The notes under the pieces are model-generated. The model saw nothing but the letters and a program-made list of their open reading frames with translations. It had not been told where the DNA came from and ran no database searches. DNA of 57,432 bases, from NCBI GenBank assembly GCA_017548525.1, contig JAFYZV010000227.1:1-57432 (forward strand), given 5' to 3'. Within the stretch, counting starts at the first letter, position 1; each line of letters begins with the position of its first letter. Position numbers and translations under genes: made by a program. The stretch comes from Prevotella sp. (lineage in GTDB: Bacteria > Bacteroidota > Bacteroidia > Bacteroidales > Bacteroidaceae). Positions 1 through 7,093 of the stretch are shown here, in pieces.

Positions 1-78
1 CTTGTTAACCATTGTCAACCATGTCCACGAGATGGCAAAATAAAAGCCCTCAAAATTCTCCGCGGTAGAAATGCGTTG

Positions 79-86
79 CAAAGGTA
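79..86 (-). promoter_or_regulatory. Bacteroidota-type -7 box for a gene leaving the left edge
   Basis: On the minus strand this reads TACCTTTG, a full match to TAnnTTTG. The same string with the same flanks (GCTTACCTTTGCA) drives the beta-barrel gene at 33577. Transcription would start near 72 and run off the left edge. An ATG at 12-10 (minus) opens a frame beginning MVNK that leaves the window and could be the gene start, but only four codons are visible. Confidence 0.35.
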
Positions 87-191
87 AGCGGATTTTTGAG
101 AACCACCAAATAGCAAGTCCGAAGTGTTAAAATCTAAAAGTGGTTGATATACAGAGATTTATCTCTATGTATTTTTCATTGTTTATAGTTG

Positions 192-207
192 TTTAGAGGT
201 CTCTAAA
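192..207. repeat. Perfect inverted repeat across the stop of the BspA-like gene
   Basis: TTTAGAG-GT-CTCTAAA is a perfect 7+7 dyad that contains the TAG stop (203-205) of the minus-strand BspA-like gene. A second, weaker dyad built on AGAGAT/ATCTCT lies at about 154-166. There is no T-tract, so a simple intrinsic terminator is not convincing. It may mark a truncation junction or a weak 3' hairpin. Confidence 0.4.
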
Positions 208-838
208 TACAGCCCGAGAACGCTCCACTCCCGATACTCATCACGCTGTTAGGGATGGAGATGGAGATCAGACCTGAACATCCCTCAAACGCGCCATACC
301 CGATACTCGTCACGCAGGGAGGGATGGTAATGGAGGTCAGACCTGAACATCCCGCGAACGCGGCTCCCCCGATGCTCATCACACTATTGGGGATAACAGT
401 TTTTTTGCATCCAGCAATAAGCTCATTATCCTTCGTCTTAATAATAGCATTACAATTACCACGAGAGTCATAAACGGGATTTCCTTGCTCTACTCGCATA
501 GAGATTAAACCCGAACAGTTGTAGAACGCATTATCCATGTACGTCACACTATTGGGAATGGTGATGGAGGTTAGACCAGTACAATACCAGAACGCTCCTT
601 CCTCGATGCTCGTCACGCTGTATGACTTTCCATTGTAAGTAATTCTGGAAGGAATAGTGATGTTTCCTTTATAGTTACTTATATAATCGGGAAATGAATA
701 ACGAAAGTATGTTACAGTCGCATTATCTCCATATAAGTCGTAATAGATGCCATTCACCTCGCAATCATACGCAACAACCCTTGTAGCTACCCATGCGAAT
801 AAGCAGAGGAGGAGTGATTTTAGATAAATTTGTTTCAT
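203..838 (-). CDS. Short BspA-like leucine-rich repeat protein
   Basis: A 211-residue secreted protein. Residues about 7-23 form a hydrophobic signal peptide ending TRVVA. From about residue 60 the sequence is built of 23-residue LRR_5 (BspA/TpLRR) repeats of the type SVTSIGxGAFxGCSGLTSITIP, interrupted by a less regular stretch at about 115-145. BspA-family proteins of Prevotella, Tannerella and Treponema are usually surface proteins involved in adhesion, and usually carry many more repeats plus a C-terminal module. This one stops at GAFSGCI, in the middle of a repeat, at a perfect inverted repeat, so it may be truncated. The start follows a hairpin and T7 tract in its leader (852-900). The family call is firm; the function is inferred. 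Confidence 0.8.
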   Translation of the reverse strand: MKQIYLKSLLLCLFAWVATRVVAYDCEVNGIYYDLYGDNATVTYFRYSFPDYISNYKGNITIPSRITYNGKSYSVTSIEEGAFWYCTGLTSITIPNSVTYMDNAFYNCSGLISMRVEQGNPVYDSRGNCNAIIKTKDNELIAGCKKTVIPNSVMSIGGAAFAGCSGLTSITIPPCVTSIGYGAFEGCSGLISISIPNSVMSIGSGAFSGCI

Positions 839-851
839 GTTTTTATTAAAT

Positions 852-1057
852 AAAAAAAGGCGGAACTGCTCTTCAGCTTTTCCGTTCGCTAGACACCGCC
901 AAGTAGCCTTATAGTAGAAAAGCGAAACAATTCACGCCTTACGACGCAAACTTACCATCGCTTGTTTTCACTATGAAATCTTGGCGGATTTCGCAGAACA
1001 AGAACAAGGACATGAAGTCCAAATTATTTCAATAAGTGTTTGAGCAGAAACGCCAAG
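852..1057 (-). promoter_or_regulatory. Candidate RNA attenuator upstream of the BspA-like gene
   Basis: Reading the minus strand 5' to 3', four complementary segments occur: CTTGGCG (1057-1051), CCGCCAAG (987-980), CTTGGCGG (903-896), and CCGCC (863-859) followed by seven T (858-852). The first pair forms a stem extended by TTTC (1050-1047)/GAAA (992-989) and encloses a GGAC-TTCAT-GTCC hairpin (1020-1008). The last pair forms a terminator-like hairpin just before the BspA-like start. CCGCCAAG could instead pair with CTTGGCGG over 8 bp and block that terminator. The complementarity is seen directly; the switching role is inferred. Confidence 0.4.
947..954 (-). promoter_or_regulatory. -7 box proximal to the BspA-like gene
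   Basis: TAAGTTTG on the minus strand. Transcription would begin near 940 and give a leader of about 100 nt containing the terminator-like hairpin at 900-859. No clear TTTG -33 element is seen. Confidence 0.45.
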
Positions 1058-1199
1058 TGAATAATTGTTTTTTATTGTCTCTATGGGGTGCGTAGGCTAT
1101 TCTAGGCTTATATCCCCGAAAGCGTTTCGCTACATGGTTTTACTGTCCGTTTCTTGATGATATGTTTAAAGGGTTCGACATTGGTTATCATTCACATTG

Positions 1200-1207
1200 C
1201 AAAAATA
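1200..1207 (-). promoter_or_regulatory. Distal -7 box facing the BspA-like gene
   Basis: TATTTTTG on the minus strand, 360 bases upstream of the BspA-like start. A transcript from here would carry the entire set of complementary segments at 1057-859. It could alternatively produce a non-coding RNA of about 340 nt ending at the T7 tract. Confidence 0.4.
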
Positions 1208-1515
1208 GGAAAAAAATGTGAAATGGCATACTATGGATAATAAAAAATGGACGAATCATGAATAGAATGTTCGACTCTGAACGGCTCGAAAAGACAAGAA
1301 ACGCAAGATAAAAAGCGATGAAATATCTTGACAAAACCACTATCGGATTTATTGGTGAAATAGAGTAAACCAGCCCTCCAAAAGCCACAGCGTGTCAAGT
1401 CTCTTTTTATATTTATGCAAAAATCATGCACAATAGCGTATAAAAATGATGATTTTATGCAAAACCAAGCATGTGGAATGCACTTTTCGGATTCACAAAC
1501 CTATCCTTTGCCAAT

Positions 1516-1553
1516 GATAATGTATGCCTTTGTCCTCGATAATGTATGCCTTT
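1516..1553 (+). repeat. Two-unit direct repeat, period 22 bp
   Basis: GATAATGTATGCCTTT occurs at 1516-1531 and again at 1538-1553. The bases between them are also partly conserved (GTCCTC versus ATCTTG), giving two 22-bp units side by side. The role is unknown; a repeated protein-binding site is one possibility. Confidence 0.7.
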
Positions 1554-1603
1554 ATCTTGGATTATGGTATCAGAAAAAGTGTTTAAATGATGCAATAAAA
1601 ATA

Positions 1604-1722
1604 ACCAATTGATAATCAAGCACTTACAAAAGGCAAAAATATAGCCTTTTTTCCCACTCATTTCCTGTTTGGTTGAAAATAATGGAATGTCGGGGGCTGG
1701 TTTCGTGACTTTTTCTTGACAT
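1604..1722 (+). repeat. Dispersed intergenic element, copy A
   Basis: This stretch shares its ends and internal landmarks with 13007-13124 on the opposite strand: TAATCAA plus a CTTACA box at one end, a GCAAAAA...GCCTT region, a GGTTG...AAATAA box, a G-rich box, and an identical 19-base end CGTGACTTTTTCTTGACAT (1704-1722). Both copies are close to 118 bp. No coding potential or transposase is seen, so it resembles a small non-autonomous repeat family. Confidence 0.45.
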
Positions 1723-1792
1723 ATCACTCTTTGCCGTCTTTTTTATATGTGTATTTTTTTATGATAATCATCCGTTATTAAAAAAAAATTGT

Positions 1793-1800
1793 TAATTTTG
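1793..1800 (+). promoter_or_regulatory. nuo operon promoter (-7 box)
   Basis: TAATTTTG, 40 bases before the nuoA ATG, fits TAnnTTTG, with a predicted start near 1807 and a leader of about 34 nt. No obvious -33 TTTG is present. It is the only convincing promoter seen for the ten-gene operon. Confidence 0.6.
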
Positions 1801-1840
1801 CATACGAAATAACAAAACAATTTATAACGTTATATTTTTT

Positions 1841-2191
1841 ATGTTTTCTTATTTACTGATTACCGTTGTATTAACGGCTGTGGTCTTGGTAGTGGGCGCA
1901 TATGTCATCGCCAAGCTCATCGGTCCCCGCTCGTACAACCAGGTAAAAGGTGAACCGTTTGAGTGTGGTATCCCCACGCGTGGCTCGTCATGGCTGCCCG
2001 TATCGATAGGCTACTACCTCTTCGCCATCCTTTTCCTGATGTTCGACATTGAGACCGTGTTCCTCTATCCTTGGGCAGTCGTTGTGAAGCAGTTTGGTCC
2101 GATGGCACTCGTCAGCATCGGTTTCTTCCTATTGGTACTCATCTTTGGCTTGGCTTACGCTTGGCGGAAAGGAGCATTAGAATGGAAGTGA
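1841..2191 (+). CDS. nuoA: NADH-quinone oxidoreductase subunit A
   Basis: NuoA is a small membrane subunit of respiratory complex I, at the junction of the peripheral arm and the proton-pumping membrane arm. The 116 residues have the expected three membrane helices (about 1-25, 58-80, 88-110) and the conserved loop motif GEPFECGIP followed by YYLFAILFLMFDIETVFLYPW, which identifies the family. It is the first gene of the operon, and its 3' end overlaps the start of nuoB by 10 bases. The start is the ATG that follows the promoter at 1793-1800. Identification is secure. Confidence 0.95.
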   Translation: MFSYLLITVVLTAVVLVVGAYVIAKLIGPRSYNQVKGEPFECGIPTRGSSWLPVSIGYYLFAILFLMFDIETVFLYPWAVVVKQFGPMALVSIGFFLLVLIFGLAYAWRKGALEWK

Positions 2192-2901
2192 GGAAACCGC
2201 ACATCAAGAGTATTCCTTATGACGAGTTTAAGGACAACGCCACATTGGAGAAGATCGTGGACGAACTTCATGAGGGCGGCGTGAACATTGTAGTGGGTTC
2301 GCTTGACCAAGCCATCAACTGGGGTCGCTCGAACTCATTGTGGTCGCTCACCTTTGCCACGAGTTGCTGTGGTATTGAGTTCATGGCTGTGGGTTGTGCT
2401 CGTTATGACTTCGCCCGTTTCGGGTTTGAGGTGACGCGCAACTCCCCTCGTCAGGCAGACTTGATTATGTGTGCTGGCACCATCACGCACAAGATGGCTC
2501 CCGCCTTGAAACGTCTCTACGACGAGATGGCAGAGCCGAAGTATGTGATAGCCGTGGGCGGATGCGCCATTAGTGGCGGTCCGTTCAAGTCGAGTTATCA
2601 TGTGGTGAAAGGCATCGAGGAGATTGTACCCGTGGATGTATTTATCCCTGGTTGTCCTCCACGTCCCGAAGCCATCCTTTATGGCATGATGCAATTGCAG
2701 CGCAAGGTGAAAATCGAGAAGTTCTTTGGTGGCATCAACCACAAGCAAACGAAGGAGGAGCGCGAGCTGGGCATCTCCAACGAGGAACTAATCTATGGCA
2801 AGAAAGGCAAGCCCATCGTGGTGACAGACGTTCCCGAGGAGTTTGAGAAAGAAATGAAAGCAAAGATGGAAGAACCAAAGAAAGAGGAGGCAACGAAATG
2901 A
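2182..2901 (+). CDS. nuoB: NADH-quinone oxidoreductase subunit B
   Basis: NuoB binds the terminal 4Fe-4S cluster N2, which passes electrons to quinone. In the 239-residue protein the N2 ligands are visible as the tandem C62-C63 (TSCCGIEF), C128 (VGGCAI) and C158 (PGCPPRPEA). An open frame extends 37 codons upstream, but the ATG at 2182 is chosen because it starts the conserved region and is preceded by AAAGGAG, a clear Shine-Dalgarno sequence that is uncommon in this phylum. It overlaps nuoA by 10 bases and the next gene by ATGA. The C-terminus has a Lys/Glu-rich tail (EMKAKMEEPKKEE) beyond the enzyme core. Confidence 0.95.
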   Translation: MEVRKPHIKSIPYDEFKDNATLEKIVDELHEGGVNIVVGSLDQAINWGRSNSLWSLTFATSCCGIEFMAVGCARYDFARFGFEVTRNSPRQADLIMCAGTITHKMAPALKRLYDEMAEPKYVIAVGGCAISGGPFKSSYHVVKGIEEIVPVDVFIPGCPPRPEAILYGMMQLQRKVKIEKFFGGINHKQTKEERELGISNEELIYGKKGKPIVVTDVPEEFEKEMKAKMEEPKKEEATK

Positions 2902-4508
2902 AATTAGAGAACTTGATATTCGATTTCGATGTGTTTGCCTCCAAGATGGCAGACCTAAAAGACAAGCAGCATTTCGACTATCTCATCACCATCGTCGGTG
3001 AGGACTTCGGAGAAGAAGGCTTGGGATGTATCTATATCCTTGAGAATACCGAAAGCCATAAGCGCGTCAGCGTGAAGATGCTGGCACGTACACAAACGTG
3101 TGGCGACTGCATGGCTTCCAATGGTAGCGGTGACACTGATGGGCAGACGATAGCCTATATTCCCACGGTATCGCACTTGTGGAAAGGTGCCAACCTGTTG
3201 GAACGCGAGGTGTATGATTTCTTTGGTATTGTATTTTTGGGACATCCTGACATGCGCCGCTTGTTCCTACGTAATGATTTCCAAGGCTATCCCCTACGCA
3301 AGGACTTCAAGGCAACCGATGCCTATTCGTTGGAAGACGATGAGGAACCCGACTACGGTTTGGAATACTTCATTGACAAGAACGGCTATCTGCAATCTAA
3401 ACAGAACCGCCTCTTCACTGATGATGATTATGTAGTGAACATCGGCCCGCAGCACCCAAGTACACATGGAGTACTACGTTTGCAGACGGTACTCAACGGC
3501 GAGACCGTGAAACGTATCTATCCGCATTTAGGTTATATACACCGTGGTATCGAGAAGATGTGGGAGTCGATGACCTATCCACAGACCTTAGCTCTAACCG
3601 ACCGACTGAATTATCTCTGCGCCATGCAACAACGCCATGCGTTAGTGGGAGTCATCGAGGAGGCGATGGGCGTGGAACTCACCGACCGCATCAAGTACAT
3701 CCGCACCATCATGGATGAGTTGCAGCGTATTGATTCGCACCTATTGTTCACCTCGTGCTGCGCACAGGACTTGGGCGCATTGACCGCTTTCCTCTATGGA
3801 ATGCGTGACCGCGAGCATGTGTTAAACGTGATGGAGGAAACCACAGGCGGTCGTCTGATCCAGAACTATTACAGGATTGGCGGACTACAAGACGATATCG
3901 ATCCCTACTTCGTGAAAAACACGAAAGACTTGGTGAAATACCTGCGCCCGATGATCCAGGAGTATATGGATGTGTTTGGCGACAATATCATCACCCACAA
4001 CCGTATGGAGCAAGTGGGACCGATGTCACTTGAAGACTGTATCAACTATGGTGTGACTGGTCCTGCCGGACGTGCATCGGGGTGGAAGAATGATGTTCGC
4101 AAGAACCATCCATACGACATGTACGACCAAGTGGAATGGGAGCAAGTTACCCTGGATAGTTGCGACTCCATGGGACGCTATCTCGTCCACATCAAGGAGT
4201 TGTACCAAAGTCTCAACATCATCGAACAACTCATTGACAACATTCCCGAAGGAGACTTCTATGTCAAGCAGAAACCCATCATCAAGGTTCCCGAGGGACA
4301 GTGGTACTTCTCTGTGGAGGGAGCAGCTGGTGAGTTTGGCGTCTATCTCGATTCGAAAGGCGACAAGAGTCCGTACCGCATGAAGATGCGCCCGATGGGC
4401 TTGAGCCTCGTCGGTGCCCTCGACCCAATGCTGCGTGGACAGAAGATTGCCGACCTCGTCACCACGGGTGCCGCCATTGACATCGTGATTCCCGATATTG
4501 ACAGATAG
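2898..4508 (+). CDS. nuoCD: Fused NADH-quinone oxidoreductase subunit C/D
   Basis: A 536-residue fusion of the 30-kDa (NuoC) and 49-kDa (NuoD) subunits of the complex I connecting module. The NuoC part covers about residues 1-165 and contains WKGANLLEREVYDFFGI and the GYPLRKDF signature. The NuoD part starts near residue 178 with VNIGPQHPSTHGVLR, a hallmark of the quinone-site lining, and ends IVIPDIDR as in the family. It starts inside the nuoB stop (ATGA overlap). The same fusion is known from several bacterial groups. No nuoE, F or G follows it, so this complex lacks the NADH-oxidising module. Confidence 0.95.
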   Translation: MKLENLIFDFDVFASKMADLKDKQHFDYLITIVGEDFGEEGLGCIYILENTESHKRVSVKMLARTQTCGDCMASNGSGDTDGQTIAYIPTVSHLWKGANLLEREVYDFFGIVFLGHPDMRRLFLRNDFQGYPLRKDFKATDAYSLEDDEEPDYGLEYFIDKNGYLQSKQNRLFTDDDYVVNIGPQHPSTHGVLRLQTVLNGETVKRIYPHLGYIHRGIEKMWESMTYPQTLALTDRLNYLCAMQQRHALVGVIEEAMGVELTDRIKYIRTIMDELQRIDSHLLFTSCCAQDLGALTAFLYGMRDREHVLNVMEETTGGRLIQNYYRIGGLQDDIDPYFVKNTKDLVKYLRPMIQEYMDVFGDNIITHNRMEQVGPMSLEDCINYGVTGPAGRASGWKNDVRKNHPYDMYDQVEWEQVTLDSCDSMGRYLVHIKELYQSLNIIEQLIDNIPEGDFYVKQKPIIKVPEGQWYFSVEGAAGEFGVYLDSKGDKSPYRMKMRPMGLSLVGALDPMLRGQKIADLVTTGAAIDIVIPDIDR

Positions 4509-4541
4509 GCATAAGGAAAAACCTCAAAATCACAAATAGAC

Positions 4542-5630
4542 ATGTTTGATTTTTCAATAGTAACGCAATGGTTTGACGGACTTCTCCGAAACACACTTGG
4601 TCTCGGTGACTTCTGGGCAATCCTTATTGAGTGCATCCTGGTGGGCCTCATCATTCTGACAGCATACGCCCTCCTTGCTATTGCGCTGATATTCATGGAG
4701 CGTAAGGTCTGCGCCTATTTCCAGTGTCGCCTTGGCCCGATGCGCGTTGGTCCTTGGGGAATCTTCCAAGTGTTTGCCGACGTGTTGAAGATGCTCATCA
4801 AGGAGATTTTCTTCGTTGACAAGGCTGACAAGTTCCTTTACGCGCTGGCTCCATTCCTCGTCATCATCGGTTCGATAGGTACATTCTCGTTTCTCCCATG
4901 GAACAAAGGGGCAAATGTACTCGACTTCAACGTTGGCGTATTCCTCATCACTGCCATCTCGTCGATTGGTGTGTTAGGCGTATTCCTCGCTGGTTGGAGT
5001 AGCAACAACAAGTATTCGGTGGTCTCCGCCATGCGTGCCGCCGTGCAGATGATTTCATACGAGATGTCGCTCTGCCTCTGCCTCATCACGGCAGTCATTA
5101 TGATTGGCTCGATGCAAGTGAGTACCATCGTCGATTACCAAACGGGACCATGGAACTGGCTCATCGTGAAAGGCCATATCCCCGCCATCATTGCTTTCAT
5201 CGTGTTCCTTATTGCAGGCAATGCCGAAGCCAACCGCGGACCATTCGACATGGCTGAAGCAGAAAGCGAATTGACGGCTGGCCATCACACGGAATACTCT
5301 GGCATGGGATTCGGTTTCTTCTATTTGGCAGAATTCCTCAACCTCTTCATCATCTCTGGTATCGCCACCACCGTATTCCTCGGAGGTTGGGCACCATTGA
5401 ACATTGGCATTGAGGCATTCGACAACGTGATGAACTACATCCCCGGTATCGTCTGGTTCTTGGGCAAGGCATTTGCTGTTGTTTGGTTGTTGATGTGGAT
5501 TAAGTGGACATATCCCCGTCTGCGTATCGACCAAATCTTGAAGCTCGAGTGGAAATACCTGATGCCATTATCGCTCATCAACCTCATCTTGATGACCGTG
5601 GTGGTAGCCTTGGGCATTTATATTAAATAA
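4542..5630 (+). CDS. nuoH: NADH-quinone oxidoreductase subunit H
   Basis: NuoH is the membrane subunit that forms the quinone chamber together with NuoB and NuoD. The 362 residues contain about eight or nine hydrophobic helices and the conserved cytoplasmic loops FMERKVCAYFQCRLGPMRVGPWG (residues about 51-73) and GNAEANRGPFDMAEAESELTAGHHTEYSGM (about 226-255), both near-diagnostic for the family. It starts 33 bases after nuoCD, with AAGGA upstream as a weak ribosome-binding site. Length and motifs are normal. Confidence 0.95.
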   Translation: MFDFSIVTQWFDGLLRNTLGLGDFWAILIECILVGLIILTAYALLAIALIFMERKVCAYFQCRLGPMRVGPWGIFQVFADVLKMLIKEIFFVDKADKFLYALAPFLVIIGSIGTFSFLPWNKGANVLDFNVGVFLITAISSIGVLGVFLAGWSSNNKYSVVSAMRAAVQMISYEMSLCLCLITAVIMIGSMQVSTIVDYQTGPWNWLIVKGHIPAIIAFIVFLIAGNAEANRGPFDMAEAESELTAGHHTEYSGMGFGFFYLAEFLNLFIISGIATTVFLGGWAPLNIGIEAFDNVMNYIPGIVWFLGKAFAVVWLLMWIKWTYPRLRIDQILKLEWKYLMPLSLINLILMTVVVALGIYIK

Positions 5631-5642
5631 TGTGTTAGAGAA

Positions 5643-5677
5643 ACTAGAAAATCTAGAATAACTAGAAATACTAGAAT
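5643..5677 (+). repeat. CTAGAA word repeat filling the nuoH-nuoI gap
   Basis: The 52-base spacer contains four copies of CTAGAA separated by A/T bases (ACTAGAAAATCTAGAATAACT and onward). It carries no promoter or gene. Analogous spacers built from other words lie before nuoL and nuoM. Confidence 0.6.
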
Positions 5678-5682
5678 AAAAA

Positions 5683-6216
5683 ATGGAACAGAATAATTCA
5701 TATTTCGGCGAGCTTGCGGATGGCATAAAGACATTGGCTACGGGATTGAAGGTAACACTCAAGGAATACTTCTCCCCCAAGTCAACGGAGCAATATCCCG
5801 AGAACCGCAAGACGACGCTGCATGTGGCAAAACGTCATCGCGGACGCTTGGTGTTCAAGCGCAACGAGGACGGCAGCTACAAATGTACCGCTTGCACCCT
5901 GTGCGAGAAGGCTTGTCCCAATGGCACCATCAAGATTACGTCGGAGATGCGCGAAGACCCAGAGACGGGCAAGAAGAAACGCCATCTCATTGACTATCGG
6001 TACGACTTGGGCGACTGCATGTTTTGCCAACTCTGCACCAATGCTTGCAACTTCGATGCCATCGAGTTCACCAACGACTTCGAGAACGCCACCTTCGACC
6101 GCGACGCATTGGTCTTGCATCTTGACAAAGAAGTCTACGACGGTGGTTCGCTACCTTCTCTCATCGACGGCGGCGCACCATTGACTATCGGAAAGTTTAA
6201 CACCAAAACAAAGTAA
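5683..6216 (+). CDS. nuoI: NADH-quinone oxidoreductase subunit I
   Basis: NuoI carries clusters N6a and N6b that relay electrons to N2. The 177-residue protein has two ferredoxin-type motifs: C68, C71, C74, C78 (CTACTLCEKACPNG) and C112, C115, C118, C122 (CMFCQLCTNACNF). Without NuoEFG in the operon, this is the most exposed electron-entry point of the complex and the likely docking site for ferredoxin or flavodoxin, as proposed for other truncated complex I enzymes. The docking role is inference. It is followed 5 bases later by nuoJ. Confidence 0.94.
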   Translation: MEQNNSYFGELADGIKTLATGLKVTLKEYFSPKSTEQYPENRKTTLHVAKRHRGRLVFKRNEDGSYKCTACTLCEKACPNGTIKITSEMREDPETGKKKRHLIDYRYDLGDCMFCQLCTNACNFDAIEFTNDFENATFDRDALVLHLDKEVYDGGSLPSLIDGGAPLTIGKFNTKTK

Positions 6217-6221
6217 GGAAT

Positions 6222-6746
6222 ATGGCAAATTTAGTAATGTTTTGCATCCTGGCCATCCTCATTATCGGCTCGGCCATCCTATGCGTAACGACCAAGAGTA
6301 TCATGCGAGCTGCTACGTTCCTGCTCTTTGTTCTCTTCGGCGTGGCGGGAATCTACTTCCTGCTTGACTACACATTCCTTGGTGCGGCACAAATCAGCAT
6401 CTATGCTGGAGGTATCACGATGATGTATATCTTCGCCATCCAACTGGTTTCCAAGCGCACGTTACAAGGATTGCAAGAGCATATCAAAGGCAGCCGTGTC
6501 CTCACGGGCGCATTGGCAGCGTTGATAGGCTTTGGCACTATCATGATTGTATTTTTTAAGAACCAACTATTCGACCGTATGGCCATGATGTCTATTGACA
6601 ATGAAGTTCCGATGGATAAAATTGGCCAAGCCATGGTGGGCGCAGACAAGTACCAGTATGTACTCCCCTTTGAGTTTATCTCCATCTTCCTGCTCGCCTG
6701 TATTATCGGTGGAATCATGATTGCAAGAAAGGAGGATAAGCAATGA
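6222..6746 (+). CDS. nuoJ: NADH-quinone oxidoreductase subunit J
   Basis: NuoJ is a membrane subunit of the proton channel path next to NuoK. The 174-residue protein has five hydrophobic segments, with FLGAAQISIYAGGITMMYIFAI in the third; the pi-bulge region of this helix is characteristic of the family. A charged C-terminal end (ARKEDKQ) faces the cytoplasm. Its stop overlaps the nuoK start (ATGA), which suggests translational coupling. Confidence 0.92.
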   Translation: MANLVMFCILAILIIGSAILCVTTKSIMRAATFLLFVLFGVAGIYFLLDYTFLGAAQISIYAGGITMMYIFAIQLVSKRTLQGLQEHIKGSRVLTGALAALIGFGTIMIVFFKNQLFDRMAMMSIDNEVPMDKIGQAMVGADKYQYVLPFEFISIFLLACIIGGIMIARKEDKQ

Positions 6747-7051
6747 TACCCGTTGAGTGTTATTTCGCATTGAGTGCCATGTTGTTTTTCATTGGCTTCT
6801 TCGGCTTCGTGACCCGTCGCAACCTGATTGCGATGCTTATCTCCGTGGAACTTGTGTTGAATGCCGTTGACATCAACTTCGCCGTATTCAACCGCATCCT
6901 CTTCCCTGGGCAACTCGAAGGCATGTTTATGACGCTCTTTTCCATTGGGGTGAGTGCCGCCGAGAGTGCTGTCGCTATCGCTATCATCATCAATGTTTAC
7001 CGCAACTTCAAGAGTGACCAGGTGAACAGTATTGAAAACATGAAATGGTAA
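6743..7051 (+). CDS. nuoK: NADH-quinone oxidoreductase subunit K
   Basis: A 102-residue membrane protein with three helices, homologous to mitochondrial ND4L. The conserved sequence RNLIAMLISVELVLNAVDINF carries the key membrane glutamate (about residue 37 in SVELVLN), and a second glutamate lies in SAAESAVAIAIIINVYR, both needed for proton transfer in the family. It overlaps nuoJ by 4 bases and is separated from nuoL by 42 bases. Confidence 0.94.
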   Translation: MIPVECYFALSAMLFFIGFFGFVTRRNLIAMLISVELVLNAVDINFAVFNRILFPGQLEGMFMTLFSIGVSAAESAVAIAIIINVYRNFKSDQVNSIENMKW

Positions 7052-7059
7052 TTCTTTAA

Positions 7060-7079
7060 GATTAATGATTAAAGATTAA
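7060..7079 (+). repeat. GATTAA word repeat in the nuoK-nuoL gap
   Basis: Three GATTAA words in 20 bases (GATTAATGATTAAAGATTAA) within the 42-base spacer, followed by CAAAGGA, which may serve as the nuoL ribosome-binding site. Confidence 0.55.
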
Positions 7080-7093
7080 AAATTCAAAGGATT

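Larger units (their letters stand above)
841..1840. other. Gene-poor kilobase between the BspA-like gene and nuoA
   Basis: No credible coding sequence is seen here on either strand. The short open frames at 1188-1431 and 1415-1727 overlap each other, have no family resemblance and look like chance. The gap holds two minus-strand -7 boxes (947-954, 1200-1207), a possible attenuator (852-1057), a two-unit 22-bp direct repeat (1516-1559), a dispersed element (1604-1722) and the nuo promoter (1793-1800). The sequence TTTATGCAAAA occurs twice, near 1410 and 1452. Confidence 0.7.

Noticed and set aside
255-473. Plus-strand ORF opposite the BspA-like gene
   Set aside because: It is the antisense of the repeat array; repetition keeps the frame open by chance.
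1188-1727. Small ORFs of 65-90 codons in the gap before nuoA
   Set aside because: They overlap each other on both strands, lack promoters at suitable distance, and have no recognisable domain.
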